This document shows positions 16,279 through 26,837 of a stretch of DNA of 64,000 bases, piece after piece (positions within the stretch are counted from its first letter, which is position 1; each line of letters begins with the position of its first letter). The DNA lies in assembly GCF_008329705.1 (NCBI RefSeq), contig NZ_VTSX01000013.1, forward strand, positions 1-64,000, given 5' to 3'. The position numbers were made by a program, and so were the translations under genes. This DNA comes from Chryseobacterium sp. SN22 (lineage in GTDB: Bacteria; Bacteroidota; Bacteroidia; Flavobacteriales; Weeksellaceae). The notes under the pieces were generated by a model that saw nothing but the letters and a program-made list of their open reading frames with translations, did no database searches and had not been told where the DNA came from.

Positions 16279-19200
16279 ATGAAACAAAAAATCTCACTTT
16301 TATTTCTATTAAGCTTTGTATCAGCACTATGGGCTCAAAGAATCAACATCGAATGGGATGGCTCTAAAATTCGAGACTTTGGCGATACAAAACTTAACCT
16401 CCCAAATTTCAAAAATCAAGGATTTTTATTCAGCCAAAATAACATTTTTATCACAACCAGACAACAGGTTGGCGAAAAGCAGCTGAAAATTTCCAATCCG
16501 GTTTGGGAAACCGTCTCTTCCGGAGATCTGTTTGAAATAAGCAAGGATCTTCTGCCGGATTATGAAGTAAAAGATGTGGCTTATTATTATCTGGAAGGGG
16601 AACGGTATGCCAGCATCAGCGTTTCCTTATTTAAAAATACGAAGGGGCAGGTGCAGCGGTTGTCATCATTTGAAATTTCAGAAAGCAATTTACCCAACAG
16701 CATCGGCAGCGCGATGAAAGTGGGAACCGCCAACAACCCTCTTTCATCAGGAAATTTTTATAAAATAAAAGTCGATAAATCGGGAATTTTCAAAATTACA
16801 AAGCAGTTTCTGCAGGATAACGGGATCAACCCTTCTTCCGTAAACCCTAAAAATTTCAGGATCTATGGAAACGGCGGAGTGATGCTCCCGGAATTCAACC
16901 AGGATGTGAAGTACAGTGCGCTTCAGGAAAACGCAATTCAGGTAGTCGGGGAAAGCGACGGGGTCTGGAATGATAATGATTATGCTCTTTTCTACGCTCA
17001 GGGACCCAATGGCTACAATCTTTATAACACAGCCAACGGGAACGGTTATAAAAGGACCGACACCCGAACCGACAGAAGCGAAAATGTAAAGAATATTTAT
17101 GAAGATTATTCTTATTATTATATCAATTTCGATAAAGGCCCGGGGAAAAGAGTGCAGCCGGTAGATGTAAACCTGCCAGCTACCCCATTGATCACCCGAT
17201 ACGATAATTACCAGTTCATTAACAACGACCAGAAAAACCTGATGAAGACAGGCCGTATCTGGGTGGAAGATGTACCTCTTACCACGGATAAAGCGATTAC
17301 TTTCAATACCGCTTCTCCTGTTCAGGCTGGCGACCAGATCCGTTACAGGGCTCAGGTGATTGCATACAAATCCCAGCAGAACAGTATTACATACAATATT
17401 AACAATCAGAATCCGCTGCCCGTTGCGATACCTGCTCCAAATGCCGGAGGATCCAACGAATTCTATATTACACGATATACCGGAACAATTTCAGGACTCA
17501 GCGGAAGCCAGATTACCTTTAATTTAAAACCGGATATTACCGTAAATCCAAACGGAACTTTTTATCCGGATTATTTTGAAGTACAGTATAAAGACAACCT
17601 GAGCTTCAACGGAACCCAGATGAACTTCAGGGATTATTCGCTGGTAAGCGGAAGCAATACCACCTACGGTTTCAGTTTATCCAATGCTTCTGCAGCAGAA
17701 CAGATCTGGGATGTTACCGACATTACGAATGCGAACCGTAGAGTAAATAAAGCGGCAGGAAATACCACTTTCAATTTTGCTTATACTGCTTCAGACCCTA
17801 GTTTTAACAATGAGTTTGTAGCGTTTAAATCCGATGCGGCTTACAGCCCTCAGTTTGTCGGAAGAATCAACAATCAGAATCTTTCAGCATTACAGAATGT
17901 GGATTACCTGATCATTACGGTTCCTGAAATGATGGGTCAGGCGCAAAGGCTGGCCAGTTACCATCAGACCAAAAACAACTACAATGTACAGATCGTCGAT
18001 ACCGATAAGATCTATAATGAATTCGGCAGCGGCAGCAGGGACCTTACCGCTATCCGGGATTTTGTGACCAAACTGAATACACCGGCAGGAACCCTGAAAT
18101 ATGTTTTCATTCTGGGAGATGCTTCCTATGATTATAAAAACAGGATTTCCGGCAACTCCAATGTGGTTTCCGGTTATGAAAGCGAAATTTCACAGGATTT
18201 GATCCGGTCTTTTATCACCGATGACTATATTGTGATGACCAAGCCTCAGACGACCCAATACCTGGATTTCAACCTGCCTGATCTTCCTGTTGGAAGACTT
18301 CCTGCAGCCAATGTAACGGAAGCAGCAAATATGATAGACAAGACCCTGGCTTATTATAACAGTTTACCGGGACAATCCACGCCTTTCGGGGAATGGAAAA
18401 TGAAGCTGGACTTCATTGTGGATGATGACAACGACGGACCGGGCTCCGTTCCGTTCCATACGGTGATGAACAATTCCCTGGTACCGGTTTTCGAACAGGC
18501 ATCTTCAACCAATCTTAAAGAGTACAATGTCAGAAAATTATACCTGGACGCATTTCCTGCCCAAAGTACGGCAGGAGGACAGCGGTATCCGCAAGTAAAC
18601 CAGGCTATTGCCAATGATATCGGGAACAGCTTATATATGTTTTACTTCGGACACGGAGGGATCAACGGATGGGCACAGGAAAGGGTGCTGACATTAAGTG
18701 AGATCCAGAATGCAAATAATTTCTCGTCGGCATACAGCAGATTTCCTTTCGTATCTACCATTACCTGCGAATTTACCCTTTGGGATGAGCCTGGCACTTC
18801 TTCTGCAGGAGAGCAGTTTATCAAGCTGAAACAGGGAGGCCCCGCTACCATGATTACTTCCAGCCGGGCTATTGATGTATTTTACGGCGTAACTTTTACC
18901 GATACCTTCACCCAGAATATCTTCAAACTGACCAGTGACGATTTCGATACGCTGGGTTATGCTCATTTAAATGCTAAAAAACAACAAGGTGCTTCTACAG
19001 AACACCTGAAGGTAAATTTTCTGGGAGATCCTGCTATGAAACTGAGCAGGCCGAAAAGATTACTGGTGATCGACAATATCGAAACGCCGGTTCCGGGACT
19101 GATCCGGGGACTGGATTTCGTGAAAGTGAAAGGCCATATCAATAATCCGAACGGAACAGTGAATACGTCATTTAACGGAAGAGTGGTAATTAACATTTTC

Positions 19201-20184
19201 GATAAAAGATTAAACAAGACCACGCTGAACAACGACGGCGGATTAACTCCCGTCCTTCAGTACACTGAAGAAGGAAGTGCCATCGTAAAAGCTTCGGGAA
19301 CTGCAGTAAACGGAGTATTCACGGTAGAATTCTATGTTCCGAAAGACATCAATTATGTCGTTGGTACCGGTAGGATCCTAGGTTATGCAGATAACAAGGC
19401 AGCCGATGTATTCAACAACCAGGCGGTACAGGTAGGAGACCTTAACCCGAATGGGATCAACGATAACGAACCGCCTAAGGTGAAGTTATATATGAACAAT
19501 ACCAACTTTGCAGATGGCGGTATTACCGACCAGAACCCGATGCTGCTGGCATGTATCACCGATGATACCGGAATTAATTCTACCGGATCTGGTATCGGCC
19601 ATGATATTACAGTATATTTGGATGGTCAAATTATCAATACGGTGGTACTGAACGATTTTTATGCTTCTGGAGAAGGAAACGGATGCCTGAGTCCGAGCCT
19701 GGCAGAATATCAGAAAGGAAATGTAACTTATCCTTTCAGAAATCTGGCCATAGGACAGCATCAACTGACATTTAAAGTTTGGGATATAAACAATAATTCG
19801 ACAACGTCTACGTTAAATTTTGAGGTTAAGGACGAAGCCGACCAGCATCTGGTGATTAACCGGCCGCTGAACTGGCCGAATCCGTTTACCAATAAAACGT
19901 ATATTCAGTTTGAGCATAATTGTGATGACATCCTTGATGTGAATGTTCAGATTTATACCATTACCGGAAAACTGGTAAGAACTTTATCTCAGCCGGTGGT
20001 GGCAGAACCTTTCCTGCAGGGCTTCAGAACGCCGCGTCAGGCTATCGAATGGGACGGAAGAGACGATTTTGGGTCAACTGTTGCAAAAGGTACGTATATT
20101 TTTAAGATATTTGCAAAAAGTCAGAATCAAGAAAAATGCAAAGGAAGTGCTACAGCTGTAGAAAAAATGGTACTTTTGAAATAA
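16279..20184 (+). CDS. porU: Type IX secretion C-terminal signal peptidase (sortase) PorU
   Basis: The 1301-residue protein has a signal peptide MKQKISLLFLLSFVSALWAQ, a long N-terminal beta-rich region, a gingipain-type C25 peptidase domain at about residues 540-930, Ig-like domains, and a C-terminal region with YTITGKLVRTL and WDGRDDFG that resembles T9SS carboxy-terminal domains. Catalytic residues fit H792 in FGHGG and C830 in STITCEF. In known systems PorU sits on the cell surface bound to PorV, removes the C-terminal signal of cargo and attaches cargo to a lipopolysaccharide sugar. porV follows after 60 bp. Cargo candidates lie in this window at 27762, 44164 and 46562. Confidence 0.96.
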   Translation: MKQKISLLFLLSFVSALWAQRINIEWDGSKIRDFGDTKLNLPNFKNQGFLFSQNNIFITTRQQVGEKQLKISNPVWETVSSGDLFEISKDLLPDYEVKDVAYYYLEGERYASISVSLFKNTKGQVQRLSSFEISESNLPNSIGSAMKVGTANNPLSSGNFYKIKVDKSGIFKITKQFLQDNGINPSSVNPKNFRIYGNGGVMLPEFNQDVKYSALQENAIQVVGESDGVWNDNDYALFYAQGPNGYNLYNTANGNGYKRTDTRTDRSENVKNIYEDYSYYYINFDKGPGKRVQPVDVNLPATPLITRYDNYQFINNDQKNLMKTGRIWVEDVPLTTDKAITFNTASPVQAGDQIRYRAQVIAYKSQQNSITYNINNQNPLPVAIPAPNAGGSNEFYITRYTGTISGLSGSQITFNLKPDITVNPNGTFYPDYFEVQYKDNLSFNGTQMNFRDYSLVSGSNTTYGFSLSNASAAEQIWDVTDITNANRRVNKAAGNTTFNFAYTASDPSFNNEFVAFKSDAAYSPQFVGRINNQNLSALQNVDYLIITVPEMMGQAQRLASYHQTKNNYNVQIVDTDKIYNEFGSGSRDLTAIRDFVTKLNTPAGTLKYVFILGDASYDYKNRISGNSNVVSGYESEISQDLIRSFITDDYIVMTKPQTTQYLDFNLPDLPVGRLPAANVTEAANMIDKTLAYYNSLPGQSTPFGEWKMKLDFIVDDDNDGPGSVPFHTVMNNSLVPVFEQASSTNLKEYNVRKLYLDAFPAQSTAGGQRYPQVNQAIANDIGNSLYMFYFGHGGINGWAQERVLTLSEIQNANNFSSAYSRFPFVSTITCEFTLWDEPGTSSAGEQFIKLKQGGPATMITSSRAIDVFYGVTFTDTFTQNIFKLTSDDFDTLGYAHLNAKKQQGASTEHLKVNFLGDPAMKLSRPKRLLVIDNIETPVPGLIRGLDFVKVKGHINNPNGTVNTSFNGRVVINIFDKRLNKTTLNNDGGLTPVLQYTEEGSAIVKASGTAVNGVFTVEFYVPKDINYVVGTGRILGYADNKAADVFNNQAVQVGDLNPNGINDNEPPKVKLYMNNTNFADGGITDQNPMLLACITDDTGINSTGSGIGHDITVYLDGQIINTVVLNDFYASGEGNGCLSPSLAEYQKGNVTYPFRNLAIGQHQLTFKVWDINNNSTTSTLNFEVKDEADQHLVINRPLNWPNPFTNKTYIQFEHNCDDILDVNVQIYTITGKLVRTLSQPVVAEPFLQGFRTPRQAIEWDGRDDFGSTVAKGTYIFKIFAKSQNQEKCKGSATAVEKMVLLK

Positions 20185-20244
20185 ATTTAAAACGATAACA
20201 ATAAACATATTAACAAAAAACTGATAATATATAAAAGACAACAT

Positions 20245-21408
20245 ATGAATTTAACTACTAAACTGCTTTTAGGAATTGGGTTAAGTGCCGGTTTTTTAGG
20301 CTACTCTCAGGATTTAAGCCTTGTACGACCTGTGTTAACCGGAGCTCCTTTCTTAAGAATTGCACCGGATGCAAGAGCTGGAGGTATGGGAGACCAGGGA
20401 GTGGTAACCTCTCCGGACGCTTTTTCACAATTCTGGAATGCTGCGAAATACCCTTTTAGCAGAACAAGTTCTTCCGTAGGGATCAACTACACACCTTATA
20501 TGGGGAAACTTACCAATGATGTGTTTTTATTATACGGAGCTTTTCACAAATTTTTAGGTCAGGAAGAAAGATCTACCATCTCTGCAAGTATCTATTACTT
20601 TAATATGGGAGAAGTGGATTTAACGCAGTTAGTAGGAAATGAAGTAACTTCCATGGGTACCTCCAAGCCGAATGAATTCTCTATTGATGTTGCATACGGT
20701 CTGAAATTATCCGACTCATACTCAATGGCCGTTACCGGAAGATTCATCCGCTCAGACTTAGCCGGAGGATTCAATACCGATACGACCCTGAAGCCGGCCA
20801 ACAGCTTTGCAGTAGACGTTTCCGGGTACTATACGTCTCCGAAATTCTCAGGTCTCGGAAGCATGGACGGAAAAGTAAACGCCGGTTTTGCCATTCAGAA
20901 TCTGGGTCCCAAACTGGATTATACAGGAAACGAAGAATCCAGATCCTATCTTCCGACGATGGCAAGATTAGGGGTTGGGTACGATATGTACCTTGATGAT
21001 ATGAACCGTGTGGGCTTAAGCGTTGAAGGTTCCAAAATCCTGGTTCCGGGCTCGGAATATGTAGGAATCGATCCCAACACCAGACAGCCGATTTATCAGG
21101 TACCGAATGTAGGCGTTATGTCCGGAATCGGGAAATCGTTCAAAAATGAAAAATCCATTATGTACAGCGGAGCGCTGGAATATTCTTATGACAATGCATT
21201 TTCTGTAAGAGGCGGTTACTTCCACGAAAGCGAAGAACAGGGCGCAAGACAGTTTGCAACAGCGGGTATCGGATTAAAGTACCGCTCTTTCGGACTGGAT
21301 ATTTCTTACCTGATCAATATGTCAAAAATCAATACGGCTTTGGATAATACCCTTCGTTTCGGGCTTACCTGGAACATCGGTGACGAAACATCCAACGTAG
21401 ATTATTAA
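20245..21408 (+). CDS. porV: Type IX secretion outer-membrane shuttle PorV (LptO)
   Basis: The 387-residue protein has a signal peptide (residues 1-21, GFLGYSQ) and a FadL-like 14-strand outer-membrane barrel pattern. The N-terminal region APFLRIAPDARAGGMGDQGV is the signature of the PorV/PorQ family. In known T9SS, PorV takes cargo from the translocon SprA and delivers it to the PorU attachment complex. It directly follows porU and both are probably one transcript ending at a strong hairpin at 21430-21462. Confidence 0.95.
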   Translation: MNLTTKLLLGIGLSAGFLGYSQDLSLVRPVLTGAPFLRIAPDARAGGMGDQGVVTSPDAFSQFWNAAKYPFSRTSSSVGINYTPYMGKLTNDVFLLYGAFHKFLGQEERSTISASIYYFNMGEVDLTQLVGNEVTSMGTSKPNEFSIDVAYGLKLSDSYSMAVTGRFIRSDLAGGFNTDTTLKPANSFAVDVSGYYTSPKFSGLGSMDGKVNAGFAIQNLGPKLDYTGNEESRSYLPTMARLGVGYDMYLDDMNRVGLSVEGSKILVPGSEYVGIDPNTRQPIYQVPNVGVMSGIGKSFKNEKSIMYSGALEYSYDNAFSVRGGYFHESEEQGARQFATAGIGLKYRSFGLDISYLINMSKINTALDNTLRFGLTWNIGDETSNVDY

Positions 21409-21429
21409 AATACAACTATTCAAGTCGAT

Positions 21430-21462
21430 AAACAGGCTGCCTCATTTGAAGCAGCCTGTTTT
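21430..21462 (+). terminator. Terminator of porU-porV
   Basis: AAACAGGCTGC (21430-21440) pairs with GCAGCCTGTTT (21451-21461) around a 10-nt loop and is followed by a T-rich run. It lies 22 bp after the porV stop codon. Confidence 0.88.
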
Positions 21463-21472
21463 ATTTGGGACG

Positions 21473-21967
21473 ATGGTCAATTTCTTCGTGTGAATAGTCA
21501 ATTCACTTCGTTTGGCAATTTTTACTGCGACGTCCGCAAAGTTTTGGGATAAATGACTATGCATATTTTCCATGTGCAAAGGTACTGCACAGGCTCAGCA
21601 TAACACCATTCGTTCAGCAAATGACAGCAGTGAATAAAAGTGGATGGTGAATAATCAGTTCATTTCGTTTGTTGATTCATGAAAGATATTAAAGATAACC
21701 TTAATCAAAAAAGAATTGTTAAACCCTTAATCGCAATTCCACTTCTTTGGAGGGGTGGCGAAAATTCAAAGAATTTTTGACAGGGTGGTTTACATCAGCA
21801 GGATTTGAACAGTCAATGGTGAATGGTCAATCCGCAGCACCCGTCAATTTCTTCAGCTGTATGAAGATTCACCCTTTCACTTTTGTCAATCGTCAATTCC
21901 TCCGGACCAATGGTCAATTAACCCTCAGCCTAAAATTGACTTGCAAAGCAAAATTCACCATCCACTC
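21473..21967. repeat. Intergenic cluster of GTCAAT/GTGAAT repeat arms
   Basis: Arms of the dispersed repeat family recur here: GAATAGTCAATTCACTTCG near 21492-21510, GTCAATGGTGAATGGTCAAT at 21812-21831, and TTGACTTGCAAAGCAAAATT at 21936-21955. Both orientations occur. The frames in this stretch look non-coding. Confidence 0.5.
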
Positions 21968-22370
21968 TTTACTTTTCAGGAGCTTAATCCGGCTCTCCGC
22001 TACTACTCCTCGCGCCGACGTATTCCTATGCGCTCCTCCGCCAAACCCATTCACTCCCAAACCTCCCACTCCGCTGTGGGGTAACCGCTGCGATCCGGGC
22101 TAGGACATCAGCCCTCCCCTTCAACAACGGGAACAAAAACTTCCCTTCTTCACTTCTCTCTTTCATCCTGTTAACCTGATTTCTACTTCGAATTTACATT
22201 TATAACAAACCCGATATTCCACTACCCTCAATCCTTAAACCCTTCAACTCTCAAACTCTTTACACCTTAAAACCCTCGACGCCATATCATGGTTTAAAAT
22301 TTGATACTGATTTGTCAATCCGGTTCCTGTACCATTAAACCGAACATCAGACACCGGCAGGGGAAAATTC
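21968..22370. other. Pyrimidine-rich non-coding spacer before the FUSC gene
   Basis: The plus strand is C- and T-rich, with short repeats such as CTCCGCTACTACTCCTCGCG near 21992 and ACCCTTCAACTCTCAAACTC-like strings near 22240. I find no gene or RNA fold that I can support. It continues the repeat-rich 1-kb gap after porV. Confidence 0.5.
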
Positions 22371-22404
22371 ACCATTTGTAAATCCATAATTCACATTTAA
22401 CCCT

Positions 22405-22412
22405 TATTTTTG
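22405..22412 (+). promoter_or_regulatory. -7 box of the FUSC gene, leaderless configuration
   Basis: TATTTTTG matches TAnnTTTG and ends 4 nt before the ATG at 22417. A TTTG at 22375-22378 may be the -33 box, with a rather long spacer of 26 bp. Confidence 0.5.
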
Positions 22413-22416
22413 CAGC

Positions 22417-24702
22417 ATGAACTATTCCGAGGAACTCAAAAAATTTGTGACCAGCCAATATGTATATTCTGCCATCAGGATTACACTGGCCACCGTTCTG
22501 CCGTGTCTGGTTCTTGCCCACTTCGGAATCCTGAAAGAATACTTTCTTTTCCCGCTCGGAACCAGCTTCGTAGCGCTCACCGACCAGCCGGGACCTTTCA
22601 TCAGGAGAAGAAATGCCCTGACGTTTGCCATTGTCTGCTTCACATTCGTTGCGTTGATTGCGAGTCTGGTCATGCACATTAAAATTCTCGTCTTTGCCGA
22701 GATCATTATTTTTGGAATGTTTTTCTCCCTCATCGGCGTGTACGGCCAAAGACTGGCTGCTGTCGGTTCCTTATCACTGGTTGTCATGGCCATTTTTATC
22801 GACGGACATCTCACAGGAACCGACATTCTGAAAAGCCTGCTGATTTTTGCTTCCGGCTGTACCTGGTTTTTACTCATCTTTTTGATTGTAACCACCATTC
22901 AGCCCTATAAGCTCGCCAGCCAGATGATCGGGGAAAATTACCTCCAGCTTGCGGAATTTCTTAAAATTAAAGCCGACCATTACCAGAAAAACCCGGACTT
23001 TACCAAACTTACCACCCAGGTCATCGCCAAGCAGATCGAGATCAAAAACCTGCAGGAAGAAACCCGGGAAACAGTTTTCAAAACCCGGGTAATCGTTAAT
23101 GAATCCACCACCACCAGCCGCCTGCTGATGCTGATGCTGCTGAATTCCATGGACCTCCACGAGAAACTTATGACTTCTGAAAGCGATTACGAAAAGCTTC
23201 AGAACAGTTTCGGCGAAACTACCATTCTGGTAAACATCCATGATTATCTGAACCTGCTGGCGGAAGAAATTACCAACATCGGAATTTCCCTTCAGATCGG
23301 GACCCGTGCAAAAGCGATCCATCAGCTTGATGATGAACTACAGAATTTAAATCACCATTATTTTGAGCTGAGAAATAAAAAGATCTCTCCTGACAATTTT
23401 GAGAACTTCATGGTCTTGCGTCAGATCCTGATGCGCATCAATGAAATTACCAAAGAAATCAGTGAGATTTATAAAGTGTTTTCACAGAACGTAAAGCTCG
23501 CCAAAAGTCTTTCAACGGGCCTGGACCTAAGAAAGTTTATGCCTAACGAAGAAAAGCTGAATTTCAAGGTTTTAAAAAACAATATCTCATTGTCGTCTTC
23601 TCATTTCCGCCATGCGCTGAGAATCACGATAGCCTTATTATTAGGGTATTTATTTTCCTTGTTTCAGTTTATCGGGATCGGGCACACCTACTGGATTCTC
23701 ATCACTACCGTTGCGATCCTGAAGCCCGCCTACTCCATTACTAAACAGCGGAACCTCCTCCGTCTTTACGGAACCATTGCTGGAGCCGTTGTTGCTTACG
23801 GGATCCTCCATTACATCCGCATCAATGAAGTGCTGTTTATCATGCTGCTTCTCAGTATGATCATGTGTTTCAGCTTTCTGAAAGGGAAATATTTCTGGGC
23901 CGTCCTGTTTATGACAATTTATGTATTCGTCAGCTTCAATTTCCTCAGTCCCGGAAACGTCAACATTATTTTCAGGGACAGGATCGTGGATACTGTGATT
24001 GCTGCCATCATTACTTCACTGGTAGCCTATATAGTGCTGCCGGTCTGGGAACATACGCAGAACCTGGACCTGATGAAAAAATCGGCAGCTGCCAACCTCA
24101 TCTATTTCCAGAGTGTGATTTCAAAATTTATCGGTGACGGTTTTAATATGGAAGATTATAAAGTGAAACGAAAAAATGCAATCATTTCATTAGCCAATCT
24201 TTCCGACAACTTCCAGCGGATGATTTCTGATCCTAAAAACCAGCAGAAAAAACTGGAGGTGGTACATCAGTTTGTCGCGACTTCCCATCTGATTACCGCT
24301 TATACAGCTTCCCTGTCTCAATATGTAAAAGATAAAGAAAAATATCCTGAAATTGATGCAGAAGGCTGGAGCCGTAAAATCGAAGCGGAAATGCAGAAAG
24401 TCTTCAATCTCCTGAACGGCGAAAAAATCACCGAAACCCTGAACATGGAGAGCCGTATCGAGCCTGAAGATTCATCGCTGGACGATCTCATCCTCAAAAG
24501 AAAAGCTGAGCTTACTGAAAATGAAGCCTATGACTTAAGGGATCCCGACAAAATCTCGCGGCTTACCGAGCTTAAAAATATCCATGATGTGCTGGAACTG
24601 ATCTTTGATGTAGCCAAGGAACAGCGCAAGGTTATTGAAACCTACCAAAACGAATCCCACGAAAAACCGGAGCCGGTACAACCTATTCCTCAACAATCGT
24701 AA
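22417..24702 (+). CDS. FUSC-family (YccS/YhfK-like) inner-membrane protein
   Basis: The 761-residue protein has two sets of membrane helices (about residues 15-170 and 395-540), each followed by a soluble helical domain. The second set contains HTYWILITTVAILKPAYS followed by KQRNLLRLYGTIAGAV, the fusaric-acid-resistance (FUSC) signature with the conserved R-x-x-GT-xAG motif. Family members are thought to export aromatic acids or related compounds, but direct substrate evidence here is absent. It is a single gene with a promoter box 4 nt before the ATG. Its last 20 bp overlap the convergent phosphopantetheinyl transferase gene. Confidence 0.88.
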   Translation: MNYSEELKKFVTSQYVYSAIRITLATVLPCLVLAHFGILKEYFLFPLGTSFVALTDQPGPFIRRRNALTFAIVCFTFVALIASLVMHIKILVFAEIIIFGMFFSLIGVYGQRLAAVGSLSLVVMAIFIDGHLTGTDILKSLLIFASGCTWFLLIFLIVTTIQPYKLASQMIGENYLQLAEFLKIKADHYQKNPDFTKLTTQVIAKQIEIKNLQEETRETVFKTRVIVNESTTTSRLLMLMLLNSMDLHEKLMTSESDYEKLQNSFGETTILVNIHDYLNLLAEEITNIGISLQIGTRAKAIHQLDDELQNLNHHYFELRNKKISPDNFENFMVLRQILMRINEITKEISEIYKVFSQNVKLAKSLSTGLDLRKFMPNEEKLNFKVLKNNISLSSSHFRHALRITIALLLGYLFSLFQFIGIGHTYWILITTVAILKPAYSITKQRNLLRLYGTIAGAVVAYGILHYIRINEVLFIMLLLSMIMCFSFLKGKYFWAVLFMTIYVFVSFNFLSPGNVNIIFRDRIVDTVIAAIITSLVAYIVLPVWEHTQNLDLMKKSAAANLIYFQSVISKFIGDGFNMEDYKVKRKNAIISLANLSDNFQRMISDPKNQQKKLEVVHQFVATSHLITAYTASLSQYVKDKEKYPEIDAEGWSRKIEAEMQKVFNLLNGEKITETLNMESRIEPEDSSLDDLILKRKAELTENEAYDLRDPDKISRLTELKNIHDVLELIFDVAKEQRKVIETYQNESHEKPEPVQPIPQQS

Positions 24703-25297
24703 AACAGTAATCGTCGAAAAATTCGACTCTTGCTTTGAGTTCATCTGAGATCCGGTCGTCGTAGACCCTGCATCTGATGTGATGAAGATGCTTCAGTTCA
24801 AAAGGCCGTACTTCATAATGTTTTTTCAGCGACCAGTGTTTGGAATGATGGATCTTGTACATGCTCTCCTTTACGCTCCAGATAATGGTATAGAACGTCA
24901 CTTCATTATCGAAAGGAATAAACCCGCGCTCATCTTCATAAGTAAACTTATCAATCACCCTTAAAATTTTAGGATTGAATCTTTCAATATCGATCCCGAT
25001 TTTGTTTTTGGAAATGGCAATTGCCGCAAACGGAAAAGAATGGGTGATTGAAATTTCGGCATCTTTCGGAGATAAGAAAGGTTCTCTTTCTTTATATAAA
25101 ATTTTTGAATCTGGCTTTAAGCCTTTCAGTAATTTCCGCACCATCAGAACTTCCTGGAGTTTTTTCGGATGATAATCTTTTACTTTCTCTGCATTTTCAG
25201 GTTCCAGAAGCTGATGAATATCCAGTTCTTCGGTTTCATCATACTTCCAGACGAGAATAGTAGCGTTGGCATCGGAAAAATCGCGGTAAAGTGGCAT
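24683..25297 (-). CDS. 4'-phosphopantetheinyl transferase (Sfp-type)
   Basis: The 204-residue protein carries the two Sfp-superfamily motifs: ISKNKIGIDIERFNPK near residues 92-108, with the Mg-binding Asp and Glu, and IWSVKESMYKIHHSK near residue 140, with the W-x-x-KE signature. It would move the phosphopantetheine arm of coenzyme A onto carrier proteins of fatty-acid, polyketide or nonribosomal peptide synthesis. No synthase genes are adjacent, so it may serve general carrier proteins. It overlaps the end of the FUSC gene by 20 bp in convergent orientation. Confidence 0.9.
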   Translation of the reverse strand: MPLYRDFSDANATILVWKYDETEELDIHQLLEPENAEKVKDYHPKKLQEVLMVRKLLKGLKPDSKILYKEREPFLSPKDAEISITHSFPFAAIAISKNKIGIDIERFNPKILRVIDKFTYEDERGFIPFDNEVTFYTIIWSVKESMYKIHHSKHWSLKKHYEVRPFELKHLHHIRCRVYDDRISDELKARVEFFDDYCFTIVEE

Positions 25298-25316
25298 TGC
25301 GTAGTTTTATAGAGGA

Positions 25317-25324
25317 CAAAATTA
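25317..25324 (-). promoter_or_regulatory. -7 box of the phosphopantetheinyl transferase gene
   Basis: The minus strand reads TAATTTTG, matching TAnnTTTG, 19 nt before the ATG at 25297. A TTG further upstream could be the -33 part. Confidence 0.5.
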
Positions 25325-25456
25325 ATGAAAAATTCTTTGAAAGCAGACCAACAATTTCGGGCGGCTGTCTGCACGCCGGTACTGATAAATTCCTGTTATA
25401 AGTCAGTTTACGCAATCGAATACCTGTCAGTGTTTTTTTATTTTAATTATTAGTTG

Positions 25457-25464
25457 TAATTTTG
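25457..25464 (+). promoter_or_regulatory. -7 box of ahcY
   Basis: TAATTTTG followed by C fits the TAnnTTTGC consensus 38 nt before the ahcY ATG. The -33 region is T-rich but lacks a clear TTTG. Confidence 0.55.
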
Positions 25465-25502
25465 CAACTTATTATTACTGAATTTAAATTTATTCATTAC
25501 AT

Positions 25503-26816
25503 ATGAGTACGACAACACAATACATTCCTTATAAAGTTAAGGATATCGCCCTTGCAGACTGGGGAAGAAAAGAAATTACCCTTGCTGAAGCAGAAATGCC
25601 GGGTCTGATGGCTATCCGTGAAGAGTACGGACCGTCTCAGCCACTGAAAGGGGCAAGAATCGCAGGATGTCTTCACATGACGATCCAGACGGCTGTGCTT
25701 ATCGAGACCCTTGTGGCTTTAGGTGCTGAAGTTACCTGGTCTTCATGTAATATCTTCTCTACCCAGGATCACGCTGCGGCTGCCATCGCTGCTGCAGGAA
25801 TCCCTGTTTACGCATGGAAAGGTCTTAACGAAGAGGAATTTGACTGGTGTATCGAGCAGACTTTATTCTTCGGTGAAGACAGAAAGCCGTTGAATATGAT
25901 CCTTGATGACGGCGGAGACTTAACCAATATGGTTTTTGATAAATACCCTGAGCTGACAAAAGATATCAAAGGACTTTCCGAAGAAACCACAACCGGAGTA
26001 CACCGACTGTATGAAAGAATGAAGAACGGTACTTTGGTAATGCCTGCCATCAACGTAAACGATTCGGTAACCAAGTCTAAATTCGACAACAAATACGGAT
26101 GTAAGGAATCTGCTGTGGATGCGGTAAGAAGAGCAACAGACGTTATGTTGGCAGGAAAAAGAGTGGTGGTTTGCGGATACGGAGACGTAGGTAAAGGAAC
26201 GGCCGCTTCTTTCAGAGGTGCAGGTTCTATCGTTACGGTAACTGAAATCGACCCGATCTGTGCACTTCAGGCCGCAATGGACGGTTATGAAGTGAAAAGA
26301 CTGGATACGGTAGTGGATAACGCCGATATCATCATCACAACGACCGGTAACTTCAACATCGTAAGGGGTGAGCATTTCCTTAAAATGAAAGATAAAGCCA
26401 TCGTTTGTAACATCGGACATTTCGATAACGAAATCGATATGGCCTGGTTAAACGGAAACTACGGTTCCACAAAATCTGAAGTGAAGCCTCAGGTTGACAT
26501 CTATACCATTGAAGGAAAAGAAGTGATCATCCTTGCAGAAGGTAGATTGGTAAACCTTGGATGTGCAACGGGTCACCCGTCTTTCGTAATGTCCAACTCT
26601 TTCTCCAACCAGACATTGGCGCAGATCGAGCTTTGGAACAATTCTGAAGCATACGGAAACGAAGTATATATGCTGCCTAAGCACCTTGACGAAAAAGTAG
26701 CTGCCCTTCACCTTAAGAAATTAAGTGTCGAGCTGGAAACCCTTTCTAAGGAACAAGCCGATTATATCGGAGTAAATGTGGAAGGACCGTTCAAACCTGA
26801 ATATTACAGATACTAA
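25503..26816 (+). CDS. ahcY: Adenosylhomocysteinase
   Basis: The 437-residue enzyme shows the family landmarks: [16 protein letters not shown] near residue 55, [14 protein letters not shown] near residue 85, the NAD site [18 protein letters not shown] near residue 221, and the C-terminal KPEYYRY. It reversibly splits S-adenosylhomocysteine into adenosine and homocysteine, clearing the product of methyltransferases. It is a single gene with a good Bacteroidota promoter and a terminator after it. Codon use is strongly biased, as in highly expressed genes. Confidence 0.97.
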   Translation: MSTTTQYIPYKVKDIALADWGRKEITLAEAEMPGLMAIREEYGPSQPLKGARIAGCLHMTIQTAVLIETLVALGAEVTWSSCNIFSTQDHAAAAIAAAGIPVYAWKGLNEEEFDWCIEQTLFFGEDRKPLNMILDDGGDLTNMVFDKYPELTKDIKGLSEETTTGVHRLYERMKNGTLVMPAINVNDSVTKSKFDNKYGCKESAVDAVRRATDVMLAGKRVVVCGYGDVGKGTAASFRGAGSIVTVTEIDPICALQAAMDGYEVKRLDTVVDNADIIITTTGNFNIVRGEHFLKMKDKAIVCNIGHFDNEIDMAWLNGNYGSTKSEVKPQVDIYTIEGKEVIILAEGRLVNLGCATGHPSFVMSNSFSNQTLAQIELWNNSEAYGNEVYMLPKHLDEKVAALHLKKLSVELETLSKEQADYIGVNVEGPFKPEYYRY

Positions 26817-26837
26817 GAAGCTTCCAGCAAAAATAAA

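Noticed and set aside
21747-22103. A 118-codon plus-strand frame after porV
   Set aside because: It runs through the repeat cluster and pyrimidine-rich spacer, and has no recognisable start context or family.
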